This document shows, piece after piece, positions 16,791 to 24,908 of a stretch of DNA of 64,000 nt. This DNA comes from an uncultured Muribaculaceae bacterium (lineage in GTDB: Bacteria; Bacteroidota; Bacteroidia; Bacteroidales; Muribaculaceae): the NCBI GenBank assembly GCA_934661195.1, contig CAKUJD010000004.1:186001-250000 (forward strand), given 5' to 3'. The notes under the pieces were generated by a model, which saw only the letters and a program-made list of their open reading frames with translations, was not told where the DNA came from and ran no database searches. Made by a program: the position numbers and the translations under genes. How positions within the stretch are numbered: the first letter of the stretch is position 1; each line of letters opens with the position of its first letter.

Positions 16791-19643
16791 ATGAACAAAA
16801 ATTACCTATTGCTGGCACTTATGGCCGCTGCGGCGGTCACGGCAAATGCCGGCACAGGGCTTTACGGCTACCAGACATGGCAGCGCGGAGCCCTCACCGC
16901 CAAGCGCGGCCCAGTGAAAATCGACCCCGCCAACACCGAGTCCCTGACCCTGCTCAACGATCAAAGCAGCAAGGGCGTGTGCTACAGCGGCTTCTATTAC
17001 AACTACAAGTGGTATGCCCAGGCGGTGCAACCTGGCACCCAAAGCACTTTTGAAGGGCTCTATACCATCGACATCAACACCGGCGAGCGCACTCTGGTGG
17101 GCTCGAAGGGCAGCAAGCTCGTCGACATGACCTATGACTACAGCACCGGCAAGGTGCTTGGCGTGCAGACGGGCAACGAGTATCTTGCTTCGATGGACAT
17201 TGCCACGGGCGCTGTCACGCGCCTGGCCAAGTTTAACACCGCAGGCGGCACTGGCCTCTACATAATAGCTCTTGCGGCCGACAAGGCCGGCCAGCTGTAT
17301 GGCATCGCCACGAGCGACACTCTCTACACCATCGACAAGGCCACGGCGCTGTGCACCCCTGTGGGCTACACAGGTGTGGATGCCGCCTACGACCAGACGA
17401 TGGCTTTCGACTACAACACCGGCACTCTCTATTGGGCCAACAATGGCGACTACTCGCTCTACACCGTGGACAAGGCCACGGGCAAGGCCACACGGCTGGG
17501 CGCGCTTAAGATGGACGGCTGCTCGAGCAGCATGGGCGGCCTTATGGTGCCCTACATCGATGTGGCTGCCGGAGCGCCCGACCGCGTGACCGCCCGCAAA
17601 GCCACTGTGAGCGGCAACAGCGTCACGCTCAGCTGGACCAACCCCTCGACCGACGCGCAGGGCAACGCCCTTGCAAGCCTCACGGCTGTGAAGGTGATGC
17701 GCAACGGCGCGCTTGTGACCACTGTGAACACTACGGCCATAGGGCAGCAGGCCTCATACACCGACAAGGACCTCGCCGACGGCCAGTACACCTACAGCCT
17801 TGTGCCTGTGAACGGCAAAGGTGACGGCGGCGTCGAAACCGACGGCATTGCCGTGACTGTGGGCAACGACACCCCTGGCCAGGTGAAGGGCTTCAGTGTG
17901 GCCACTGGCGACAGCAACGCACAGCTGTCGTGGAGCGCGCCCGATGCAGGTGAACATGGCGGAGCGTTCGACCCCGCAGGCATCACCGGCTATGTGGTGA
18001 CACGCCGCGCCGAAGGCTCCACCACAGCTACCACCATCAATGTGGAGGCCGGCAAAACCGCGCTGACCGACGCTCCCGGCTTTGGCCGCTACGTCTACAG
18101 CGTTGCTGCTGTCAACGGCGTTGGCCAAGGCCCGGCTGTATCTGCTCCGCAGGTGCTTGTCAAGCCTGCCAACTGGATTGTGATGGGGCAGGGCGCAAAG
18201 GCCGAGGTCGAAGATGGCGTGACCTACAAGTTCTATGACTATTCCGGCACAGGATATTATCCCAACAACCGCCGCGACACCATAGTGGTTGCCCCGAAGT
18301 CGCCCAACAGCTATGTGACTGCCGACTTCACACAATTCTCGCTCGACACCTACGGCGACTCACTGAAGGTGTTTAACGGTGCGGGCGTTACCGCTCCGCT
18401 TTATGGCAGCTTCACTGCCGAGAGCGTACCTGCTGAACTGAAGCACGTTGAGGCCACCAACGCTGCTGGCGCACTCACATTTGTCTTCTTCAGCGATGCT
18501 ATGAGCCGCGACCAGGGCTGGGTGGCCAATGTCTCCGCAGTGGTCAAGAAGGCCAACGACCTGGCTGCAACCAGCCTTGCCACCAACGGCTACCCAAAGG
18601 TAAACGAAAATGTGGACTATGAAGTGGGCGTGATGAACAAGGGCGTGAACACGGCCAGTGGCTACAAAGTGCAAGTGAAGGACGCCTCTGGGCGCGTGCT
18701 TGCCGAGGCCGACGGCCCGCAACTTGCCTCAATGGCTACCGCCAGCGTCAAACTCAGCTATGTGCCTAAGACGGTGGGCACCACCACCGTGGAGGGCTAT
18801 GTGCAGTATGGCGCCGACGACGACAACACCAACAACACCACGGCCCAGACCCAGCAGCGCGTGCTGCCCGAGGGCAGCCACTACGTGAGCATCGCAGCCA
18901 GCGAGCCGAGCAACCTCTATGTGCTGCCCACTTCGTTCCTTAGCTCAGAAGCCATCTCTGAAACCGTATATCCCGCCTCGCGCATCGGCGTGGGCGCTGG
19001 TTGCAACCTCGAACTGCTCTCATTCCCCTACACCAAGTGCTCGCGCACCTATGAGGCCGTTCCTGTTCAAGTGTGGGTTGGCGAGGCTGATGCCGACAAT
19101 CTCACTGCCGGTGTGATTCCTGCAAGCTCGCTCACCAAGTTCTTCGACGGCAAGGTTAACATCAGCGCGGGCGACACCGAGCTGACATTGCCGGCTGCTG
19201 CACCCTACAGCTACAAGGGCGGCAACTTGGTGGTGCTGTTCTACAAAAACGCTCCAGGCACCGATGCAGGCGACGTCACATTCCGCGGCACATTCGGCAA
19301 CAATGGTGATGCAAAGTGCTCGGTGTTTGACTCGAAGTACGACGACACCCACTTCGACCCCAATGCGTCATTCGGCTACAGCGCCGGCACTATGATGGCC
19401 GATGTCAACCTGATTCTCGTGCCCGGCACCACCGCCGTAGAGGCAGTTGGGGCTTCGGCAGCCAAAGTGAGCGTGGCAAGTGGCGCAGTTGCCATCAGCG
19501 GCAACGACGGCGCAGTCTATGCCGTGTATGGCGTAGATGGCCGCAAGGTGGCCGCAGGCGTTGGCAACGCCACAGTTTCCCTGCCCGCAGGCGTGTATGT
19601 GGTGAAAACCGGAGCTAAAGCCACAAAAGTGATTGTGAAGTAG
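16791..19643 (+). CDS. Secreted multidomain protein (FN3, CUB-like, C-terminal sorting-type tail)
   Basis: The gene encodes 950 residues from 16791, giving a signal peptide MNKNYLLLALMAAAAVTANA; ATG 16779 would add four residues. In order: a repetitive Asp/Tyr-rich beta region resembling propeller blades (about 40-265), two fibronectin type III-like domains (about 265-365 and 370-460), a CUB-like domain with Tyr/Asp/Gly-rich strands and a closing QGWVANV (about 475-590), a CARDB-like beta domain with a DDDNTNN loop (about 595-700), another beta domain, and a C-terminal tail of about 65 residues (VYGVDGRKV ... GVYVVKTG ... KVIVK). The tail resembles type IX secretion sorting domains and is shared with two other proteins in the window. 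The function is unknown; probably surface-exposed or secreted. Confidence 0.78.
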   Translation: MNKNYLLLALMAAAAVTANAGTGLYGYQTWQRGALTAKRGPVKIDPANTESLTLLNDQSSKGVCYSGFYYNYKWYAQAVQPGTQSTFEGLYTIDINTGERTLVGSKGSKLVDMTYDYSTGKVLGVQTGNEYLASMDIATGAVTRLAKFNTAGGTGLYIIALAADKAGQLYGIATSDTLYTIDKATALCTPVGYTGVDAAYDQTMAFDYNTGTLYWANNGDYSLYTVDKATGKATRLGALKMDGCSSSMGGLMVPYIDVAAGAPDRVTARKATVSGNSVTLSWTNPSTDAQGNALASLTAVKVMRNGALVTTVNTTAIGQQASYTDKDLADGQYTYSLVPVNGKGDGGVETDGIAVTVGNDTPGQVKGFSVATGDSNAQLSWSAPDAGEHGGAFDPAGITGYVVTRRAEGSTTATTINVEAGKTALTDAPGFGRYVYSVAAVNGVGQGPAVSAPQVLVKPANWIVMGQGAKAEVEDGVTYKFYDYSGTGYYPNNRRDTIVVAPKSPNSYVTADFTQFSLDTYGDSLKVFNGAGVTAPLYGSFTAESVPAELKHVEATNAAGALTFVFFSDAMSRDQGWVANVSAVVKKANDLAATSLATNGYPKVNENVDYEVGVMNKGVNTASGYKVQVKDASGRVLAEADGPQLASMATASVKLSYVPKTVGTTTVEGYVQYGADDDNTNNTTAQTQQRVLPEGSHYVSIAASEPSNLYVLPTSFLSSEAISETVYPASRIGVGAGCNLELLSFPYTKCSRTYEAVPVQVWVGEADADNLTAGVIPASSLTKFFDGKVNISAGDTELTLPAAAPYSYKGGNLVVLFYKNAPGTDAGDVTFRGTFGNNGDAKCSVFDSKYDDTHFDPNASFGYSAGTMMADVNLILVPGTTAVEAVGASAAKVSVASGAVAISGNDGAVYAVYGVDGRKVAAGVGNATVSLPAGVYVVKTGAKATKVIVK

Positions 19644-19678
19644 AGAACCCCAGCACAATCAGCGTAAACACAACATAA

Positions 19679-19726
19679 GCGCGCCGCGCAGCTACAAAGA
19701 TAGCTGCGCGGCGCGCCCGTTTTTTC
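19679..19726 (+). terminator. Strong rho-independent terminator
   Basis: Perfect 16-base GC-rich arms (19679-19694 and 19701-19716), a 6-base loop, then CCG and a T6 run. It ends the transcript of the 950-residue protein. Confidence 0.92.
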
Positions 19727-19763
19727 CTCTCGTTAATATGCATAAGATCAAAATTGTCTGTTA

Positions 19764-19814
19764 TGTAAAATCGACTTTACAAAATAGATTTGTTTTTGTA
19801 AAGTCGATTTTACA
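19764..19814. repeat. Perfect 21-bp inverted repeat with nested palindromes
   Basis: The 21-base arms at 19764-19784 and 19794-19814 are exact reverse complements around a 9-base AT-rich loop. Each arm is itself nearly palindromic (TGTAAA, six bases, TTTACA, with one mismatched pair), so the locus presents two copies of one dyad site in opposite orientation. It is not GC-rich and has no T-tract, which argues against a terminator. It may be an operator pair, a MITE-like element or a remnant end of a mobile element; I cannot decide from one copy. Confidence 0.7.
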
Positions 19815-19974
19815 AAACGCCTCTTCCCAGAAAATAGCAGCTCAATGACAACATCTCCATACCATTGCGACAACGCTGATTTAGAGTTGACCGACAGACA
19901 ATACGGGTCTTGGAATCCTTGGGGAATAATTAACACTATTTAATAATCGGGGGGGCTAATAGTTAAATTTCGCT

Positions 19975-19982
19975 TAATTTTG
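19975..19982 (+). promoter_or_regulatory. -7 box of the orphan exported protein
   Basis: TAATTTTG fits TAnnTTTG and lies 44 bases before the ATG at 20027. No clear -33 element. Confidence 0.5.
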
Positions 19983-20026
19983 CATCGAAATTATTCACAT
20001 TTAATTAACAACTAATTTATTGCTAA

Positions 20027-20566
20027 ATGGAAAAAGAAATTAATCCCTGGAAATGTTTCATTTCAGTCCTGTTGATTTTTGCTTTGATGTTCTCGTTCCC
20101 TGCGTGGGCCATTGCGCAATCAACAAATCGCAGCAACATTCTTGACGGTGGTGCACCTGTAGTTTTAACTGTATCGGAAACAGTCAAAATGAACAATAGT
20201 GCAGAAAATGGCCTAATTAAAGCAACTGTCGCCAACGATGTTTACTCCTCAGATGGCACTCGAGTTTTGATCTCTGCCGGTACTCCTGCAAGTATTGAAT
20301 ATTCTCTTGAGCAAAGCGGCTCATGGGGCAAGGCTGGTAAAGTATGCATGACTAACGCAACCACCAAAACAATTGGCAACAAGCGTGTGCCATTGCGTTT
20401 AAGCACTTGCAAAAAAGGTGGTGGTAAACTTGGTGGTGTTATTGCACTTTCAGTAATATTTTTCCCAATAGGCCTTTTAAGCGGTCTTATGAAAGGAAGC
20501 AATCCCAAAATAGAACAAGGAACAATTCTGAACACAACTGTTACACAAGAAGTCGCTGTAGACTAA
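20027..20566 (+). CDS. Exported protein of unknown function
   Basis: A 179-residue protein without a named family that I recognise. Residues 1 to about 31 form a signal peptide with a hydrophobic core (VLLIFALMFSFPAWAIA). The mature part looks beta-rich: a GAPVVLTVSETV strand at about 42-53, TVANDVYSSDGTRVLISAGTPA at about 69-90, a Gly/Lys-rich turn, a hydrophobic stretch LGGVIALSVIFFPIGLLSGL (about 134-153) and a closing GTILNTTVTQEVAVD. The pattern of 'GTxV...V...DV...G..vI..GTPA' resembles a widespread but uncharacterised class of exported proteins. Base composition is visibly more AT-rich than the neighbours, and it sits beside a palindrome and an IS remnant, so recent acquisition is likely. 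Confidence 0.7.
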   Translation: MEKEINPWKCFISVLLIFALMFSFPAWAIAQSTNRSNILDGGAPVVLTVSETVKMNNSAENGLIKATVANDVYSSDGTRVLISAGTPASIEYSLEQSGSWGKAGKVCMTNATTKTIGNKRVPLRLSTCKKGGGKLGGVIALSVIFFPIGLLSGLMKGSNPKIEQGTILNTTVTQEVAVD

Positions 20567-20627
20567 TACTACGTCTTTTCATCGTAGTGAAGGTGCGTCA
20601 AAATGATATTCCCCTATTTGTATGAAC

Positions 20628-20815
20628 TGAAGTGCATCCCAAAAGTTGGATGAATAAACATCTTATAAGAGAAAGAGTTCGGTATTTTTGCCGGGCTCTT
20701 TCCTTTTGATAGTGATTTAATTCTTTCATTGTCAATATATTCTTCAAAATCCCTCTTGCCGTTTTTCCAGCAAACAAACTCTGCTTTATATAGGAGTCAA
20801 CGGCTATCTTGCAAA
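20628..20815 (-). mobile_element. Remnant of an IS3-family (IS150-like) insertion sequence, 3' end
   Basis: Read on the minus strand, this AT-rich stretch translates to EEYIDNERIKSLSKGKSP, closely matching the C-terminal end of IS3-family transposases (YIxxYNxERI...LKGxSPxxYR). Just beyond, at 20628-20650, TGAAGTGCATCCCAAAAGTT resembles the terminal inverted repeat of IS150-type elements in Bacteroidetes. The frame is closed by a stop a few codons upstream of the matching part, and no other transposase sequence remains, so this is a fragment of under 200 bases. Family assignment is by motif memory, not by search. Confidence 0.6.
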
Positions 20816-20844
20816 AAAAAGTGAAATAAGATGGGTAAATGTGG

Positions 20845-20883
20845 CTACTCCGCGCTGCGGCTTTGGAACGCGGCGCGGAGTAG
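20845..20883 (-). terminator. Hairpin terminator of the pdxJ-exb-tonB run
   Basis: Arms 20845-20859 and 20869-20883 pair at 14 of 15 positions. On the minus strand the hairpin is followed, after about 20 bases, by a long T run (complement of 20813-20820). Confidence 0.7.
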
Positions 20884-20911
20884 TGTGTGTCGTTGAGTGT
20901 GTGTCGTTGCT

Positions 20912-21736
20912 TTAAATGAATCGCCAGGTGATGATGCCAATGCCCTCTGTGGTGCGGCTCTTTTTCACCGAGAATGCCGATTTCATTGATTCCTGCTCGC
21001 AGCTGCGGCGCACTTCGGGGTGGGCGTAGGCCTGTCCGCTGCCTCCCACTGCGTGGGCCTCAATCACCTTGCCGCGGGCGTTGACGCGCACCCTCACCTG
21101 CACGGTGCCTTCCCAGCGGCTGTGCGGGCGGCCCCAGGAGGCCACAGTGTAGCCGTCGAGGCCCGACAGGCCGGGGTTGCCCTGCAGTGCGCCTTGCGAA
21201 GCGTTGCCGTTGGGCGAGCCCTGCTTGCCGCTGCCGTTGCCCTGTGAGCGGCCGAAGGCGTTTTTCACGCTGCTGGCCACTGCCGACGCTGCTTTGCCGT
21301 TGCGGTTTTGCTCAACCTTTTTGTTGGGCCGCGCTGCCGTTGCGGGCCCCGTCTTTTCATTCTTCTTTTCAGCGGGTTTCACCTTCATGGGCGACGGCTG
21401 CTTTTGTGTTATTGGTTCGGCCTGCTTGGGGGCGGGTTTGCCGGCGTCTTCCATGTCGTCGCCTGGCGCCTCGGGCTGGTCGGTTGGCTCTTTGGCTGCC
21501 TCGGCGGGCGATTCGGTGTCCATTTCCTGTGATTCGGTTGGCTCAAGGGTGTTGCCGAGCATCACATATTCACCGCCAAACATTATGGAGTCTTGCTGCA
21601 GCTGCTGCGCCAGGTCGGCCTCGGCCGGCGGCCACTGGCAGTGCAGGCTGGAAAAGACAAGAACGAGCAGAGCGGCCACCGCTATGATTAGCGTTGCCAC
21701 CGCAGCCATTATTTCATTCTTGTTGCCTCGTTTCAT
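20912..21736 (-). CDS. tonB: TonB-family energy transducer
   Basis: The protein spans the periplasm and passes energy from ExbB-ExbD to outer-membrane receptors. In 274 residues: a short cytoplasmic start, one transmembrane helix (about 9-31, AAVATLIIAVAALLVLVF), a Glu/Pro/Lys/Gln-rich extended linker (about 60-190), and a C-terminal domain of TonB type (VQVRVRVNARGKVIEAHAVG ... GIGIITWRFI). It follows exbD with an ATGA overlap, confirming that it belongs to the complex. This is one of probably several TonB proteins in the genome. Confidence 0.9.
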   Translation of the reverse strand: MKRGNKNEIMAAVATLIIAVAALLVLVFSSLHCQWPPAEADLAQQLQQDSIMFGGEYVMLGNTLEPTESQEMDTESPAEAAKEPTDQPEAPGDDMEDAGKPAPKQAEPITQKQPSPMKVKPAEKKNEKTGPATAARPNKKVEQNRNGKAASAVASSVKNAFGRSQGNGSGKQGSPNGNASQGALQGNPGLSGLDGYTVASWGRPHSRWEGTVQVRVRVNARGKVIEAHAVGGSGQAYAHPEVRRSCEQESMKSAFSVKKSRTTEGIGIITWRFI

Positions 21737-22212
21737 TGCTGTGCTGCTGAGGGTTGCTGTGCTTGCCGGCCGCCTTCGCCGGGTGCTTGTGCCGGCTTGG
21801 TGGCAAGCACTATTTTAAGGCCGTTTTTCGAGCCTTTGTCCAGTATTTCCACAATTTTGCCGTAGGGCACCTCCTCGTCGGCGTGCAGTGCCACGAAGTC
21901 TTGCGGGTTGCCCTGCTTTATGCTTTGCAGGAAGCCGTCGAGTTGGTCGGCGGGCAGCGGCACCGGCTGGCTTTCGGTGGCCGAGTCGGGCTGCACCTGC
22001 GTGGCATACATGTTTAGGTCTTTGTCGATGTAGATGCGCGTGCTGGGCTTGAGCGCCGTCTGCTGGCTGCTTTGCGGCAGGTTCACCTCCAGCGCCGACG
22101 GAAACACGAATGTGCTCGTCACCATAAAGAAGATGAGCAGCAGGAATATGACGTCGGTCATCGACGCCATGCTGAACATCGACAGCGAACTGTGTTGTCG
22201 TTTTAAAGCCAT
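21733..22212 (-). CDS. exbD: Biopolymer transport protein ExbD/TolR
   Basis: A 159-residue single-pass inner-membrane protein that works with ExbB as a proton channel and motor for TonB. Seen: a short basic N-terminus, a transmembrane helix with the essential acidic residue (MTDVIFLLLIFFMVTS, Asp at about residue 20), and a periplasmic domain ending in a Gln/Ala-rich tail. It starts 25 bases after exbB and overlaps tonB by 4 bases. TolR would look alike, but the adjacent TonB-type gene favours ExbD. Confidence 0.9.
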   Translation of the reverse strand: MALKRQHSSLSMFSMASMTDVIFLLLIFFMVTSTFVFPSALEVNLPQSSQQTALKPSTRIYIDKDLNMYATQVQPDSATESQPVPLPADQLDGFLQSIKQGNPQDFVALHADEEVPYGKIVEILDKGSKNGLKIVLATKPAQAPGEGGRQAQQPSAAQQ

Positions 22213-22237
22213 AATATCAGTGAGAGTTGCTTATGAA

Positions 22238-23005
22238 TTATTTGGCTGGCTCGTTGAGCAGGTCCATGAAGTCCATGGCGTTGCCCTCGAGCTTGTTCAT
22301 TACCTTGTTGACGCGCGATGTGAGGTAGTTGTAGGCAAACAGTGCTATGATGCCCACAATAAGGCCGGCCACGGTGGTCACCAAAGCCTCATAGATGCCG
22401 CTGGCCAGAATCGACACGTTGCTGTTGCTGCCGGCGCTTGCCAGTGCAAAGAAAGCCTGCACCATGCCGGTGACGGTGCCCAGGAAGCCAATCATGGGCG
22501 CTCCGGCGGCTGTGGTTGCCAGCCAGGTGAAGCCTTTTTCGAGCTTGGCCACCTCCATGTTGCCCACGTTTTCAATGGCCACCAGCACATCGTTCATCGG
22601 GCGGCCTATGCGCGACACGCCTTTCTCAATCATGCGCGAGTAGGGGGTGTTGGCGCTTTTGCACAGCTTCTCGGCCTCGTCGATGCGCCCGTCGTGGATG
22701 AGGGTGCGTATTTGCTGCATAAAGTTCTTGTCCTCGCGTGTGCTCGAGCTTATGGCAAAGCAGCGCTCGAAAAATATGTAGATGCTCACAATGGCAAGCA
22801 GAGCCAGCGGAATCATCAGCCAGCCGCCCGACAGGGTGAGGTCCCACACCGAAAGCTCCTTGGCTGTGGCTTCGGCGGCAGCTGGGGCTGCCTGTGTGGC
22901 GGCGGTGGCCGCCTGAGCCGCTGTTTGCACTGCCGTGTCGGTTATTTGCTGCACGCTGTCGCCTGTGGCGGCCACCTGTGCCAGTATTAAGTTGAGTAGA
23001 GCCAT
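22238..23005 (-). CDS. exbB: Biopolymer transport protein ExbB/TolQ (MotA family)
   Basis: A 255-residue inner-membrane protein with three transmembrane helices, forming the channel of the TonB motor. Seen: an Ala/Thr/Gln-rich N-terminal segment of about 45 residues, TM1 (GGWLMIPLALLAIVSIYIFF), the long cytoplasmic loop, the conserved APMIGFLGTVTGMVQAF block in TM2, and TM3 (GLIVGIIALFAYNYL). It lies 77 bases after pdxJ with no clear promoter between, so it is likely in the same transcript. The pdxJ-exbB-exbD-tonB order next to nadK is one I associate with Bacteroidales genomes. Confidence 0.92.
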   Translation of the reverse strand: MALLNLILAQVAATGDSVQQITDTAVQTAAQAATAATQAAPAAAEATAKELSVWDLTLSGGWLMIPLALLAIVSIYIFFERCFAISSSTREDKNFMQQIRTLIHDGRIDEAEKLCKSANTPYSRMIEKGVSRIGRPMNDVLVAIENVGNMEVAKLEKGFTWLATTAAGAPMIGFLGTVTGMVQAFFALASAGSNSNVSILASGIYEALVTTVAGLIVGIIALFAYNYLTSRVNKVMNKLEGNAMDFMDLLNEPAK

Positions 23006-23082
23006 GATAGTTTAATTTCTTTAATCGTGATTATGTGTAATGATGTGTGAGTAGTGAAATCTGTTGGTTTGCCTCCTGCCCG

Positions 23083-23796
23083 CTATTTCAAGCACTCCTT
23101 GTAGGCCTTGATGGTCTGCTCCAGGCCCAGATACAGCGCATCGCTGATTATGGCGTGGCCTATCGACACTTCCAGCAGGTGAGGCATATGGTCCTTGAAA
23201 TACTTGAGGTTCTCAAGGTTTAGGTCGTGCCCGCCGTTGATGCCAAGGCCCACGCTGTGTGCCACTGCGTCGGCGGCGGCAAATGGGGCTATGGCCTTCT
23301 CGGGGTCGTCCTTGAACTGCGCGGCATACGGGCCCGTGTACAGCTCCACGCGGTCGGTGCCCGTCTTGGCTGCCTCGCGTATGTTGTCGGGGTCGGTGCC
23401 CACGAATATGCTTGTGCGTATGCCGGCTTCTTTAAGGCGGTCGACGATGCCTGTGAGGAACTCAAGGTTGGGGGCCACGTCCCAGCCGCTCGACGATGTG
23501 AGGGCGTCGGGCGCATCGGGCACCAGTGTCACCTGCGACGGCTTGGCCATGAGCACGAGGTTCATAAAGTCGTCGGTGGGGTAGCCCTCGATGTTGAACT
23601 CGGTGCGGATGAGTGGGCGCAGGGCAAACACGTCGCTGTGGCGAATGTGGCGCTCATCGGGCCGCGGGTGCACTGTGATGCCCTGGGCGCCAAAGCGCTC
23701 GCAGTCTACCGCCACACGTTCCACATCGGGCACATTGCCGCCGCGGGCGTTGCGCAGCGTGGCCACTTTGTTAATGTTAACACTTAAATTTACCAT
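23083..23796 (-). CDS. pdxJ: Pyridoxine 5'-phosphate synthase
   Basis: PdxJ condenses 1-deoxyxylulose-5-phosphate with 3-amino-2-oxopropyl phosphate in the last ring-forming step of the DXP-dependent vitamin B6 pathway. The 237-residue protein begins with the usual [17 protein letters not shown] segment, has [13 protein letters not shown] at about 40-52 with the catalytic His, and [13 protein letters not shown] at about 192-204, all family hallmarks. An AGGAG-like sequence precedes the ATG. It is divergent from nadK across a 223-base gap. Confidence 0.96.
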   Translation of the reverse strand: MVNLSVNINKVATLRNARGGNVPDVERVAVDCERFGAQGITVHPRPDERHIRHSDVFALRPLIRTEFNIEGYPTDDFMNLVLMAKPSQVTLVPDAPDALTSSSGWDVAPNLEFLTGIVDRLKEAGIRTSIFVGTDPDNIREAAKTGTDRVELYTGPYAAQFKDDPEKAIAPFAAADAVAHSVGLGINGGHDLNLENLKYFKDHMPHLLEVSIGHAIISDALYLGLEQTIKAYKECLK

Positions 23797-23904
23797 CTTT
23801 CAGTTCTTCTCCTGCCGATAAAAAATGAGTATGTGTGCATATGTCTTTTCAGCGCACTGCGGCAGCCAGTGTGCCGCGGCGGCTGTGTTATGCGAAATTA
23901 TTTG

Positions 23905-23912
23905 TATATTTG
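23905..23912 (+). promoter_or_regulatory. -7 box of nadK
   Basis: TATATTTG fits TAnnTTTG. The leader to the ATG at 24020 would be about 100 bases and is AT-rich. No -33 TTTG at the right distance. Confidence 0.5.
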
Positions 23913-24019
23913 CCAAAGCAAACTATAGGCAAATTTAAGGGGAAATAATGGAATATAAAAGCAAAATATATTAAAAACGGCTTTCCCCGCCACAATTCAA
24001 AAGTAAAGCAAGGCACACT

Positions 24020-24889
24020 ATGGAATTGGCTATTTTTGGCAATGAATATCAGCACGGGCATCTGCCCGGGGTGGAGCGGCTGCTGGCCACGCTCAGCCAG
24101 AGCGGAATCAGGCTGCTCGTGGAGGGGGCGTTTCTGGCTTATCTGCGCCAAAGTGGCGCATTGCTGCCGCTTGGCACTGAGGCTATTGGCGGTAAATGCG
24201 GCCCTGGCGACGTGGATGCGGTGCTAAGTCTCGGTGGCGACGGCACTTTTCTGAAGGCTGCACACTGGGTGGCCGGCACCGGCACGCCTGTGATGGGCAT
24301 CAACACTGGTCATTTGGGCTACCTTACCACGGCTGGCATTGATGAAGCCGATGAGGTGGCCCGCGAACTCACCAGCGGCGACTACCGCATTGAGCCGCGC
24401 ACCACGCTGCAGGTGGCCGCTGACTGCCGTGAGGCCGATTTCAGCGGTCTGTGCGCGCTCAACGAGGTGGCCATCCTGCGCCAGGACACATCGTCGATGA
24501 TAGCGATGCGCACCACCGTCAACGGCTCGGAACTCACAACCTACAAGGGCGACGGCTTGGTGGTGTGCACCCCCACGGGCTCCACTGCCTACAACATGAG
24601 TGTGGGCGGCCCCATACTCGACCCCATGAATTCGTGCCTGGTGCTGTCGCCGGTGTCGCCCCACTCGCTGTCGATGCGTCCGCTGGTTATGCGCGACGAC
24701 GTCAGGGTGGCTGTCACCACCGTGACGCGTGCCCGCGCATTCCAAGTGAGCGTCGACGGCAAAGAGGTGCTTTGTCCAAGTGGCACCACCGTCACCATCT
24801 GGCGCTCGCCCACGGCCATTAGGGTGATTCAGCGCACCAGCCACAACTTTGCGGCCACGCTGCGCGGCAAGCTAAACTGGGGCGTGTGA
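24020..24889 (+). CDS. nadK: NAD kinase
   Basis: NadK phosphorylates NAD+ to NADP+ in the cytoplasm. The 289-residue protein shows all main motifs: the GGDGT loop at 72-76 (SLGGDGTFLKA), the NE motif at 148-149 (ALNEVAI), GDG at 177-179, and the glycine/threonine stretch TPTGSTAYN at 184-192. It is read divergently from pdxJ and followed 19 bases later by a metalloprotease gene on the same strand. Confidence 0.96.
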   Translation: MELAIFGNEYQHGHLPGVERLLATLSQSGIRLLVEGAFLAYLRQSGALLPLGTEAIGGKCGPGDVDAVLSLGGDGTFLKAAHWVAGTGTPVMGINTGHLGYLTTAGIDEADEVARELTSGDYRIEPRTTLQVAADCREADFSGLCALNEVAILRQDTSSMIAMRTTVNGSELTTYKGDGLVVCTPTGSTAYNMSVGGPILDPMNSCLVLSPVSPHSLSMRPLVMRDDVRVAVTTVTRARAFQVSVDGKEVLCPSGTTVTIWRSPTAIRVIQRTSHNFAATLRGKLNWGV

Positions 24890-24908
24890 AAAAAAACGAC
24901 GTACGACT

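Larger units (their letters stand above)
20567..20911. other. Gene-free AT-rich spacer
   Basis: Apart from the IS3-type remnant and the hairpin after tonB, nothing here is recognisable as a gene. Confidence 0.55.

Noticed and set aside
19748..19936. 62-codon minus-strand frame containing the inverted repeat
   Set aside because: Its repeated FVKS-type residues are only the translated palindrome arms; no start context or family.
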